DNA from: Mucilaginibacter frigoritolerans
GTDB taxonomy: Bacteria > Bacteroidota > Bacteroidia > Sphingobacteriales > Sphingobacteriaceae
Length of the DNA stretch: 36,034 nt
NCBI RefSeq assembly: GCF_007830615.1
Contig: NZ_VLLI01000023.1
Coordinates: forward strand, 1 to 36,034
Reading direction: 5' to 3'
In this document: positions 17,558-24,949 of the stretch, one piece after another
Layout: each line of letters begins with the position of its first letter
Position numbering within the stretch: the first letter of the stretch is position 1
Program-made: the position numbers and the translations under genes
The notes under the pieces: generated by a model
Told to the model about the DNA's origin: nothing
The model's input: only the letters and a program-made list of their open reading frames with translations
Database searches by the model: none

Positions 17558-18679
17558 ATGAATGAAGACCTCCGCCTTCAGGTTGTAAAGCAACTGGAAA
17601 ACTTAGAGTTAGAATCCAATCAGGAGTTGCAGCAAACAGTAGAATTTGCGGCAAAACTCTGCAATACTCCTGCTGCATGTATTACCTTAATGGGTAAGGA
17701 TACGCATTGGATAAAAGTAAAAAAAGGAATAGATATAGCACCGCATACATCCCTTGAATTGTCCTTTTCTATACACACCATTAAACGCAATGGTTTGTTT
17801 GTTGTTAAGGATGCTCTTAAAGATGTACGCTTTAACACGCACCCTTATGTTGCAGGTAAGCCCGGTTTAAGGTTTTATGCAGGTGTACCGCTTGTTACCC
17901 ATAACGGACACTGCGTAGGAACAATTGGGGTTGTTGACTATAAGCCCCATTTACTTACAAAGCAGCAGAAATTAATATTAAAAATATTAGCCAAACATGC
18001 AATCGGTGTTATGGAGCTAAAGTTAAGTCTTGAACAGTTGAATAAAAGCTTTGCTGGATTAAAACAGGAGCAGGAAAACAACCTCAAAAATGAAATCAGG
18101 CTTCGCTCCATGTTTGAAAGCTTAACTGATGCTTATTTTTTGCTGGGTAAGGAGGGGGAGATCATCGACTTTAACAGGGCAGCATATAATTTTGTAGAAG
18201 ATAAATATGGTAAAAAATTAACATACGGGTACTTTTTGACCGATTATTTGAATTCTGCTTATAAAAATGTCTTTATTGAAAATTATCAAGGTGCCTTAAA
18301 AGGGAAAAGGATTCAACAGGAATTGCTGGCGGATTATGGTATTAAGGGTAAGGTATGGTGGGATTGTACTTTTGAACCAGTCAGTAATAATTGCGGAGAG
18401 ATAATAGGGGTTTCTTATGTAGCACGGAACATTGATGAGCGGAAATTAAATGAGGAAAAAATCCAGGAACAGCGTCTGCGACTTCTAAAAATTGCTAAAA
18501 TCCAATCGCATGATTACCGCGGACCGGTGACTACTATTCTTGGCTTATTGAACCTGATTGAGGAAGAGGATTACTTGGTTACAAAAGAATATCTGACAAT
18601 GTTACAGGTAGCTGTAAAAAGGCTGGATGAAAAAATCCTTGAAGTAGTGAGCATAGTCGATTACCCTCGGGTAACTTAG
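17558..18679 (+). CDS. GAF-PAS sensor protein ending in a HisKA-like helix, no ATPase domain
   Basis: The 373-residue cytoplasmic protein has a GAF domain at about 20-155 (SFSIHTIKRNGLFVVKDA, FYAGVPLVTHNGHCVGTIG), a linker coiled coil at about 155-180, a PAS domain at about 183-295 (MFESLTDAYFLLGKEGEI), and a C-terminal dimerisation-like helix with IQSHDYRGPVTTILGLL, where H318 sits at the phospho-acceptor position of a degenerate H-box. The frame ends there with no HATPase_c domain. The following 97 bp do not continue one, so this is probably its natural form, not a frameshift. Proteins of this build are frequent in Bacteroidetes. It may act with the kinase encoded next, but that is inference. 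Confidence 0.8.
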   Translation: MNEDLRLQVVKQLENLELESNQELQQTVEFAAKLCNTPAACITLMGKDTHWIKVKKGIDIAPHTSLELSFSIHTIKRNGLFVVKDALKDVRFNTHPYVAGKPGLRFYAGVPLVTHNGHCVGTIGVVDYKPHLLTKQQKLILKILAKHAIGVMELKLSLEQLNKSFAGLKQEQENNLKNEIRLRSMFESLTDAYFLLGKEGEIIDFNRAAYNFVEDKYGKKLTYGYFLTDYLNSAYKNVFIENYQGALKGKRIQQELLADYGIKGKVWWDCTFEPVSNNCGEIIGVSYVARNIDERKLNEEKIQEQRLRLLKIAKIQSHDYRGPVTTILGLLNLIEEEDYLVTKEYLTMLQVAVKRLDEKILEVVSIVDYPRVT

Positions 18680-18776
18680 GCGATTTTTTACAGATATTTT
18701 AATATTAAAATAAATACATTATTAATATTGCTTATTTAATATTAATTTAACCAGACCTAATTAACACAATACCTGT

Positions 18777-20723
18777 ATGGGGAAACTATTACTTATGCAT
18801 AAACTGTATCTTTATTTACAGTTGATTATTATATGTTGTATACTGACTTTTGCGTGCACATTCTCCTGCCAGGCACAAACTAATTATATCAAGGTGTATT
18901 TTGAGAAACTTAATGCAGCTAAGCAGGATACTGATCGGGTAAATATCTATTACTCAATTTCCAGATTCTATTGGAATAAAAATGCCGACAGCGCGCTGTT
19001 AATGGCAAATAAGTCTCTTGACCTTGCAAAAAAAAATCATTTTGAAAAAGGTATTGCACTGGCATATCTTGTAAAAGGAGTAGCCCTTGGATACAAGGGA
19101 AATTGGCCTGGGGCCCTCGACTGCCACTTACAGTGTCTGCGTATCAGTGAAAAACTGGGCATGGAAGGGTTAACCGGAAACGAGTATAATAATATAGCTG
19201 GCATGTATACCTCTTTGGAAGATTATACAAAAGCACTTTATTATAACCGGCAAGCTTATAAGATAGCTTTGAAGCAAAATGACCCTACAAACGCAGGCAT
19301 ATTCAGCTTGTTGGTAAACAGGGGGGAAATATTTAAATACAAAGGCCAGCCGGATTCTGCCATCGCTTATAATTCCAAGGCGCTGATTCTGGCAAAAAGA
19401 GCAAAAGAACCCAGCAGCATTGCTACTGCATTATATAATATAGGCGAAAACTACATCACCAAAAAAAACTACGCACAAGCGCAGATTTGCTTTTATGAAG
19501 CCCTTAATATTGCGCAAAAAGGAGGCGATGATGAAGACGTTGCTTACTGCCATACCGGCCTGGCACTTACCTCTTATTATACCGGCAAATATGATTCCAG
19601 TATGTTGTATGCGCAAAAAGGCCTGGAGGAAAGCAGGAAATCCGGTATTGTTGAGCTCATTCAAACGGCCTATCATGTGTTATACTTAACCCATCAAAAA
19701 ACAGGTAATTATAAACAGGCACTTTATTACCGGAATCTTGAAGTTGAATTAAACGATAGTTTAAATACTGCAGAAAAACAAAAGGCCATCAGGAATATAC
19801 AGTCAACCTATGATCTGGATAAAAAGCAAAGACAAATTGACTTGTTGAATAAGGATAAAATTATAAGTCAAAAAGAACTGGAAGAAATAAAATTAAAGTG
19901 GGATATTTTAACGGCCGGAGCCGTGCTTTTGCTGTTACTCGCTTTTATTCTTTTCAGAAACTACACACAAAAAAGGAGGCTTAGTGATCAATTGGCCCTG
20001 CAAAATAAAAATATATCAGAACAGAACAAACGACTGGAAGAACTGGTGCAGGTTAAGGATCGGCTGTTTTCTATTATAGGTCATGATTTGAGGGGGCCAA
20101 TTCATACAATCAGCCAAATGATGGATGTGGTAAAAGAAAAAGATTTATCAGAAGAGGAAAGAGAATTTTGGATTGAGAAAATAAGCGAACATCTTACAAT
20201 AACCTCACATTTGGTTGAAAACCTGTTGTATTGGGCCAAAAGTCAGATGGATGGCATCTACACCAACCCAGCCAGCTTTGATGTGCAAAAGGTAATTGAA
20301 CAAAATATAATGTTGCTGAAAGCACGGGCTGCTGCAAAGAAAGTTATGGTAACGGGTACGGGGATAACCAGCTCTGGAACTGTTTACGGAGACGAAACAA
20401 TGATTGATATCGTGATCAGGAATTTGGTGGAGAATGCCGTAAAGTTTTCAAAAGAAGGTGATATTGTTACCATCGGCGCTGAAAAAAAAGAATCATCAAC
20501 AGTAATTATGGTAAAAGATAATGGGAAGGGTATTCCGGAAGAAGCACAGGCAAAGATATTTGACAAACTTTCGTCTTATACAACTTTTGGTACAGCCAGC
20601 GAAAAAGGAAGCGGGCTTGGCCTTTTATTGTGTAAGGAACTTGTAGAAAAAAACAATGGTACTTTATGGTTTGAAAGTAAGAAAGATATCGGAAGTTCTT
20701 TCTATTTTACAATACCATCATAA
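18777..20723 (+). CDS. TPR-containing sensor histidine kinase
   Basis: The 648-residue protein has a signal peptide (about 1-34, ending SCQAQ; a start at 18795 is equally possible), a periplasmic array of TPR repeats at about 50-325, a coiled coil, one transmembrane helix at about 376-394 (LLLLLAFILF), a second coiled coil, a HisKA domain with phospho-acceptor H436 in SIIGHDLRGPI, and a HATPase_c domain with N-box NLVENAVKFS, G1 VKDNGKGIP and G2 GSGLGLLLCKELV. The catalytic motifs are intact. No response regulator gene is next to it, so its partner is elsewhere. It lies 97 bp after the GAF-PAS gene in the same direction. Confidence 0.93.
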   Translation: MGKLLLMHKLYLYLQLIIICCILTFACTFSCQAQTNYIKVYFEKLNAAKQDTDRVNIYYSISRFYWNKNADSALLMANKSLDLAKKNHFEKGIALAYLVKGVALGYKGNWPGALDCHLQCLRISEKLGMEGLTGNEYNNIAGMYTSLEDYTKALYYNRQAYKIALKQNDPTNAGIFSLLVNRGEIFKYKGQPDSAIAYNSKALILAKRAKEPSSIATALYNIGENYITKKNYAQAQICFYEALNIAQKGGDDEDVAYCHTGLALTSYYTGKYDSSMLYAQKGLEESRKSGIVELIQTAYHVLYLTHQKTGNYKQALYYRNLEVELNDSLNTAEKQKAIRNIQSTYDLDKKQRQIDLLNKDKIISQKELEEIKLKWDILTAGAVLLLLLAFILFRNYTQKRRLSDQLALQNKNISEQNKRLEELVQVKDRLFSIIGHDLRGPIHTISQMMDVVKEKDLSEEEREFWIEKISEHLTITSHLVENLLYWAKSQMDGIYTNPASFDVQKVIEQNIMLLKARAAAKKVMVTGTGITSSGTVYGDETMIDIVIRNLVENAVKFSKEGDIVTIGAEKKESSTVIMVKDNGKGIPEEAQAKIFDKLSSYTTFGTASEKGSGLGLLLCKELVEKNNGTLWFESKKDIGSSFYFTIPS

Positions 20724-20758
20724 AAGGTCTGGAGGAAAGTAAAAAATAGTTGATTTTT

Positions 20759-20842
20759 TGTGACCCCAAAGTATATATGTCGAACTCTTTTATTGATGAT
20801 GTGGAGAAAATAGTTGCGTTGAAAAATGACGGCAATAAATAA
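20759..20842 (+). repeat. Recurrent box, copy c1 (TGTGACCCC ... TCGAACTCTTTTATTGA)
   Basis: TGTGACCCC is at 20759-20767 and TCGAACTCTTTTAT starts at 20780. From the ATG at 20777 a 21-residue frame reads MSNSFIDDVEKIVALK plus five residues before TAA at 20840-20842. Related copies lie at 22724-22780, 24478-24556 and 29148-29214. The copy begins 35 bp after the histidine-kinase stop. It lacks the preceding hairpin and the upstream CGAACTCA box seen in the copies at 24374 and 29042. Confidence 0.7.
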
Positions 20843-20934
20843 GATTTGAGTGCTGGAAAGAGCAAGAAAACTATAGTTATTAATTTGATATGCTTTCTCT
20901 GGTAAAAAAACTTGATGGCAATCTCCAATCAGAT

Positions 20935-21450
20935 TTAACGATCAATTAATTCTATTTGAAACAAACTTACTGTTGCATTGTGATAATGGGCGGGAAGCCC
21001 CTCTGTGTTTTCAAGCTTGTACAGTCCCAAAAAGTCAAAGCCATTTTTTATATAATAGGCAATTAGTCCCGGATTATTGCCTACAGTGTCCATACGAATA
21101 AACTTTTTCTTATTAGTCAAGGCGTATTGTTTTGCCCATTCTGTAATTTGTTGTACAAGATTTTGCCCTCTAAATTCCGGATTTGTTGCAATTCGATGAA
21201 TGTAAACGGCAGGATCGTCATTTCGTTGTTCCCAAATCTGGGGATCGTTAAACGTTATTGCCCAAATGCAAGCTATTCTATTGTCGATAACTATCTTCCA
21301 TTGCCTTTTTTCATTGATTTCGGTTTCGATCATGCTTCTTTCAAATTCAGGCCAATGAACGATAAATTTTGCCTTCTGAAAATCGGTTGCGATTCTGTAG
21401 AGCCTAAAAATTTCATCAATATCTTCTTTTGTCGAATAATGTATTTCCAT
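20935..21450 (-). CDS. GNAT-family N-acetyltransferase
   Basis: The 171-residue protein has the GNAT layout: an N-terminal helix after EIHYSTKEDIDEIFRLYR, beta strands around WKIVIDNRIACIWAITF, motif A at about 100-125 (VYIHRIATNPEFRGQNLVQQ), and motif B with GNNPGLIAYYIKNGFDFLGL. The acetyl-CoA loop, usually R/Q-x-x-G-x-G/A, reads RGQNLV here, so the second glycine is replaced. The substrate is unknown. The gene lies on the minus strand beyond recurrent box c1 and is likely a member of an accessory module with the next minus-strand gene. Confidence 0.85.
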   Translation of the reverse strand: MEIHYSTKEDIDEIFRLYRIATDFQKAKFIVHWPEFERSMIETEINEKRQWKIVIDNRIACIWAITFNDPQIWEQRNDDPAVYIHRIATNPEFRGQNLVQQITEWAKQYALTNKKKFIRMDTVGNNPGLIAYYIKNGFDFLGLYKLENTEGLPAHYHNATVSLFQIELIDR

Positions 21451-21633
21451 ATTTTCAATACTTGATTATAGTTGTAATTTCAATCACTAACAATATATGT
21501 GATCGAAATAGCTGTTTTTCTTTGATGGAGGTCTTGGTCTGAAGGTCGGGTAAAGTGTAAAAAATGCATAAGCCAGTATAAATCTAAATTATCGCTAAGT
21601 TTGATTCTATGCCCACTTTTCTTAATGGATCTA

Positions 21634-22437
21634 TTATTTCGTACCCTTGCCCGCTACCACACTGTCAATCTCTGTTTGTGTAATTCCGTATTTTGCCATT
21701 CGTGCACGATGATCTGCCGAGCCCAGGTACTCGTGAAGTTGTGCATTCACAGCCTGCAGGAGACCTTGATTGCTCTTGCTAAATGAGAAGGCGCCGACAG
21801 GTGCTTTTCCATCTTTGCTATTCTTAAAAGAGACTGCTTCTAGTTTTGGGTTGACATTTGCAGTGACATGGTTTCCAACCGCTGTGGCTGCGAACGCGTC
21901 AATCTTTCCCGCCAGTAATGCGGCAGCAGCCTCGGGCTGGCTATTAAACAGCACGATTTGGCTATCGCTCACACCCGCCGACTTTGCAGCATCGAACTGC
22001 ACCTGACCGGGAATAAGCCCAAGCAGTGCATCGCCACGCATCACCACCGATTCATAGCTCGTCAGCGCCTTCGGATTGCCATAATGCACTACGAATCCAT
22101 CGCCAAGCGACCATACTGGCACGCTGAAAGCTACATTCCTTGCACGTTCAGGCGTAACGAAAATGGGCACGTTCATATCCCAACGTGCAGCTTGCAAACC
22201 TGGTAAAAGCTCCTCGAACCTAGTGAGCTGATATTCGATGGACGTTACGCCAATTGCCCGCAGCACTACTTCGGCCAGTTCGATGTCAGCACCTTTTACA
22301 AGATGGTTTTCATCGGTCCAATAGAAAGGTGGTTCCTCGATATATGCGATTCGCACTTTCAGGTCTTTATTCCACGACGTTAAAGATAAATGTTCTGAGA
22401 TTGATGAAGAACCAAGTTCTGAAATTTCTGTTTCCAT
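21634..22437 (-). CDS. Amino-acid-type ABC solute-binding protein without signal peptide
   Basis: The 267-residue protein matches the SBP_bac_3 fold (periplasmic amino-acid or ectoine-type binding proteins). Visible segments are KVRIAYIEEPPFYWTDENHL, KGADIELAEVVLRAIGV, ELLPGLQAARWDMNVPIFVT and the lobe-2 segment AAALLAGKIDAFAATAVG. The N-terminus METEISELGSSSISEH is hydrophilic, with no leader or lipobox, and an in-frame TAA lies about ten codons upstream of the ATG, so no signal peptide has been missed. No permease or ATPase gene is nearby. The gene is clearly richer in GC than the flanking DNA. Together these suggest a transferred orphan gene with a cytoplasmic or altered role. Confidence 0.82.
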   Translation of the reverse strand: METEISELGSSSISEHLSLTSWNKDLKVRIAYIEEPPFYWTDENHLVKGADIELAEVVLRAIGVTSIEYQLTRFEELLPGLQAARWDMNVPIFVTPERARNVAFSVPVWSLGDGFVVHYGNPKALTSYESVVMRGDALLGLIPGQVQFDAAKSAGVSDSQIVLFNSQPEAAAALLAGKIDAFAATAVGNHVTANVNPKLEAVSFKNSKDGKAPVGAFSFSKSNQGLLQAVNAQLHEYLGSADHRARMAKYGITQTEIDSVVAGKGTK

Positions 22438-22650
22438 TTTGCTTGCCGTTATCTTGTATACTTGTTGTATTTATAAGATATCTTTCACAATGACCGCGAA
22501 CTGCTTAACCGCATTCTATGTGAATTGATTCTACAAAGTTATGAGTATTAACAAGGCAATAACAGATACAGATTATGAAAATTTAAGCATAACAGATGGG
22601 AAAGAAATAGGTAATAGCCTTTTAGGGCATTATTCCGAGTTGCCCAGCGC

Positions 22651-22780
22651 GGTTCGAACTCAAAAAGTGACTCTATCATGCAGAAACGGAATGTTTGAAA
22701 GATGTATAAAAACAAAAGTATATATGTCAAACTCTTTTATTTATGATGTGAAGAAAATTATAACACAGATAAATAATTGA
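22651..22780 (+). repeat. Recurrent box, copy d1-c2, hairpin missing
   Basis: GGTTCGAACTCAAAAAGTG (22651-22669) is followed by a segment resembling that after 29060 (GAAACG, TTGAAA, TAAAAACAAAA in order). It runs straight into ATATATGTCAAACTCTTTTAT. The conserved frame from 22724 reads MSNSFIYDVKKIITQINN and stops at 22780. A 79-codon frame opening at 22541 runs through the whole element; I regard it as incidental or decayed. The hairpin present in the copies at 24437 and 29105 is absent here. Confidence 0.6.
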
Positions 22781-22843
22781 AAGCTAAAGTGAACTTTACT
22801 ATCTCAATATGCTGGCACTTATAATAACTTGCTTTTCATGTTT

Positions 22844-23857
22844 TTAGAATGTAAGCGAAATTTTGCCAAAATGAGCACCCTTTTGTAATGAGGATAACGC
22901 ATGGCGGGCGTCATCAAAAGAATAAACTTTTTCGATAACAGGTTGGATTTTATTTACCTCAATCGCTTTATTCATCCTGGCAAACATTTCCTTTGACCCA
23001 ACCTCTATACCTTGAAGCCTTATTTCTTTGGACATTATTTTTGCAGTGTTGATGTTACCATAAAATCCATCGATCAAACCAATCACGGATATAGTACCGT
23101 CTAATGAAACAACTTCGATTGAACGGTTAATATTGTCACTGCCTACAACCTCAACCACGTGATCAACACCTACGCCATTAGTGATTTCCATAACTTTATC
23201 TTCCCATTTTGGAATTGACTTATAATTAATCAGGTGCTTAACTCCCATTTTTTTCGCAAGCTCCAGCTTTTGGTCGCTGCTTGATATTAAAATTACTTCG
23301 GCGCCTATCATTAGCGCAAATTGCAAGGAAAATAAAGATATACCGCCGGTTCCTTGAATTAGAACAGTGCTTACCGGGCCTGCATTTCCTTTTTCTATTA
23401 AACCATGCCACGCGGTAAGACCGGCGCATGGCAATGTTGCAGCGGCGGCATCACTTAAGAACGAGGGTACCTTTATTACGGCGCTTTCTTCAAATACTAC
23501 ATACTCTTGCAATACTCCATCATGTGCTTTCCCTCCCAATGAGTTGACCGTCTTTTCAGGAGTTAGTTTTCCTTCTATCCAATTTGGCAAAAATAACCCT
23601 GCTACCCGGTCACCAACAACGAGTGTTGTTACTTCATTACCAACTTCTGCAATAATGCCAACTCCGTCTGAAACAGGTACTCTACCTACTGGAGGTTTCC
23701 AGTTATCAATCCCGTTTACCACGAGCAGGTCCCTGTAATTCAAAGATACGGCTCGCATTTTTACCAATATCTGGCGGGGCGATAGTTTGGGATGATCTCT
23801 TTCAATAAGCGCTAAGCTATCTATACTATAATTATCAGTTACTTCAAATGCTTTCAT
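22844..23857 (-). CDS. Zinc-less MDR-family NAD(P)-dependent oxidoreductase
   Basis: The 337-residue protein is a medium-chain dehydrogenase/reductase of the quinone-oxidoreductase or NAD(P)-dependent alcohol dehydrogenase group. The N-terminal GroES-like part has VKMRAVSLNYRDLLVVNG, which lacks the catalytic zinc cysteine (Y-R-D in its place). The Rossmann nucleotide-binding motif is IQGTGGISLFSLQFA at about 165-180. Further MDR segments are VVGDRVAGLF and GVGVDHVVEVVG. Likely reaction: NAD(P)H-dependent reduction of quinones or other electrophilic carbonyls. It is divergently arranged with an HxlR regulator 107 bp away, a standard pairing for electrophile-induced reductases. Confidence 0.88.
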   Translation of the reverse strand: MKAFEVTDNYSIDSLALIERDHPKLSPRQILVKMRAVSLNYRDLLVVNGIDNWKPPVGRVPVSDGVGIIAEVGNEVTTLVVGDRVAGLFLPNWIEGKLTPEKTVNSLGGKAHDGVLQEYVVFEESAVIKVPSFLSDAAAATLPCAGLTAWHGLIEKGNAGPVSTVLIQGTGGISLFSLQFALMIGAEVILISSSDQKLELAKKMGVKHLINYKSIPKWEDKVMEITNGVGVDHVVEVVGSDNINRSIEVVSLDGTISVIGLIDGFYGNINTAKIMSKEIRLQGIEVGSKEMFARMNKAIEVNKIQPVIEKVYSFDDARHALSSLQKGAHFGKISLTF

Positions 23858-23882
23858 TTTCTTACACTTTAAAAAATCCTAT

Positions 23883-23898
23883 TTTTACAAGGGTAAAA
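23883..23898. promoter_or_regulatory. Candidate HxlR operator
   Basis: TTTTAC (23883-23888) and GTAAAA (23893-23898) form a perfect inverted repeat with a 4-nt spacer, between the divergent oxidoreductase and HxlR genes. HxlR-family regulators usually bind short inverted repeats of this type. The site lies 26 bp before the oxidoreductase start and 67 bp before the HxlR start, so it could control both. Confidence 0.5.
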
Positions 23899-23964
23899 GT
23901 AAAGGTTAATCGTAGTTCAACTGTGGCTTATTGCCCGTTGTTAGCTACTCATAAATAAAGGAGT

Positions 23965-24387
23965 ATGAGCATAAGAAAAAGTAATTCCACGAATACATTA
24001 AATGAATTTTATCTTGATGATCGTTGTACCTTAAATAAAGTATTACGGATAATTGGCAAAAGATGGGTGTCAGAAGTTTTGGTGTTGATTAAGCAGGACG
24101 TTTCCCGGTTTTCCCAGCTTAAAGAATGTCTGAACGGCATTTCCGACAACGTTTTATCCAATGTCTTAAATCAACTCGTAAAAACTCAATTAATTACAAA
24201 AGAAATTTTTAACGAAGTTCCTCTAAGGGTAGAATACTCTGTTTCATCCAGCGGATTGGAACTAGTCAATGTAATGCATGACCTTTGCAGCTGGGGCAAA
24301 AATCATATTCCCTACGAAGTCCGGATATTGCCAACATACGGGAAGAATACCCAATCTTTGATGTTGGATAAAGATTCGAACTCATAA
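23965..24387 (+). CDS. HxlR-family winged-helix regulator
   Basis: The 140-residue DNA-binding protein starts at an ATG preceded by a strong AAAGGAG ribosome-binding sequence (23957-23963), unusual for this phylum. The HxlR domain covers about 19-115: DDRCTLNKVLRIIGKRWVSE, the recognition segment FSQLKECLNGISDNVLSNVL, and the wing VPLRVEYSVSSSG. C21 lies where redox-sensing members of the family (YodB, HypR, QorR) carry their reactive cysteine. With the divergent MDR reductase this suggests a thiol-switch regulator of electrophile detoxification. The last codons (DSNS, stop) lie inside the start of the recurrent element at 24374, so the C-terminus may have been shaped by that insertion. Confidence 0.88.
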   Translation: MSIRKSNSTNTLNEFYLDDRCTLNKVLRIIGKRWVSEVLVLIKQDVSRFSQLKECLNGISDNVLSNVLNQLVKTQLITKEIFNEVPLRVEYSVSSSGLELVNVMHDLCSWGKNHIPYEVRILPTYGKNTQSLMLDKDSNS

Positions 24388-24556
24388 ATACTTTAAATTA
24401 GAAATTTATAAGGTTAATTAAACTTGTTAAAAAACAAAAAACCGCCTAAAATATCGTTTTAGGCGGTTTTTAAATTCTGTGACCCCAAAGGTACAGATGT
24501 CGAACTCTTTTATTGAGGATTGCAAAAGGATTGTGGCATTAAAAGAGAAAAAATAA
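24374..24556 (+). repeat. Recurrent composite element, copy d3-hairpin-c3
   Basis: A d-type box, ATTCGAACTCA at 24374-24384, overlaps the end of the HxlR gene. The 15-bp hairpin starts 63 bp after the box start. Then comes TGTGACCCC at 24478-24486, followed by the conserved frame from the ATG at 24497, reading MSNSFIEDCKRIVALKEKK and stopping at 24556. Order and spacing match the copy at 29042-29214 (62 bp from box to hairpin, 6 to 8 bp from hairpin to TGTGACCC). Confidence 0.65.
24437..24471. terminator. 15-bp intrinsic terminator hairpin, possibly bidirectional
   Basis: AAAAACCGCCTAAAA (24437-24451) and TTTTAGGCGGTTTTT (24457-24471) are perfect arms around TATCG. It ends the HxlR transcript 50 bp after the stop codon, and the A-rich left side would serve the minus strand as well. 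It forms the central part of the recurrent composite element. Confidence 0.85.
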
Positions 24557-24699
24557 ATATACTTCGATGTTTTTTGTAGCCCACAAGGGAGATTTTTGCA
24601 ACAATTGATGTTTTTTTAGAGATTATAGTGCCAATTCTTGTTGACTCTTATTAACCTAGAATTTGAGACGACATCGAAAGCAATTCGCATATCAAATTA

Positions 24700-24770
24700 T
24701 TAGGTTTGATTCCTGCTTTCGCTACCAAGTAAGTTAGAAGCCTCAAGTCGAAAGTCTTGAGGCTTTTTTT
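24700..24770 (+). repeat. tRNA 3'-end-like remnant followed by an intrinsic terminator
   Basis: TTAGG, the 7-nt loop TTTGATT and CCTGC form a T-arm-like unit at 24700-24716 with one unpaired end position. A 7-nt acceptor-like TTTCGCT (24717-24723), a discriminator A, and CCA at 24725-24727 follow in correct tRNA geometry. No matching 5' half (it would need AGCGAAA) is present upstream, so this is only a 3' end. A terminator follows: AAGCCTCAAG (24738-24747) and CTTGAGGCTT (24756-24765), then T to 24770. A tRNA 3' end plus terminator without the tRNA is what a site-specific integration can leave behind. The rest of the 390 bp between the recurrent element and the next gene shows no gene. Confidence 0.55.
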
Positions 24771-24949
24771 ATTCTGCATCGCCGTTTTTTACTATTTAAC
24801 AAGTTCAGAAAGTCACTACCTTTAATACTATTTCAAAACCGGACATTCCTACGTTCGGTTTTGGTACACTATATGTTCAACCTTACCGTTAACTTTTTAT
24901 CTGTCAATATTTTATAGATTTGGAACAGCGATTGATCTAATTAATTCAA

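Noticed and set aside
18679..18776. A frameshifted HATPase domain after the GAF-PAS protein.
   Set aside because: The 97-bp gap is AT-rich and contains no N-, G1- or G2-box coding in any frame.
20725..20748. AAAGGTCTGGAGGAAAGTAA just after the histidine-kinase stop closely resembles a TPR-coding segment of the same gene (near 19618).
   Set aside because: The match is about 21 of 24 bases with no extension on either side; it may be chance or a tiny duplication, too short to claim.
22651..22669. GGTTCGAACTC looks like a tRNA T-loop read in either direction, and AGTCACCC/TGTGACCCC look like antisense acceptor ends.
   Set aside because: No copy can be extended to anticodon and D arms, the T-stems do not pair, and the flanking sequence shows coding-type substitutions. 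I report them as tRNA-like at most, not as tRNA genes.
22541..22780. A 79-codon plus-strand frame through the recurrent element.
   Set aside because: Its first 60 codons have no counterpart in the other copies, and the other copies are interrupted by a hairpin and stops. Only the last 18 codons are conserved.
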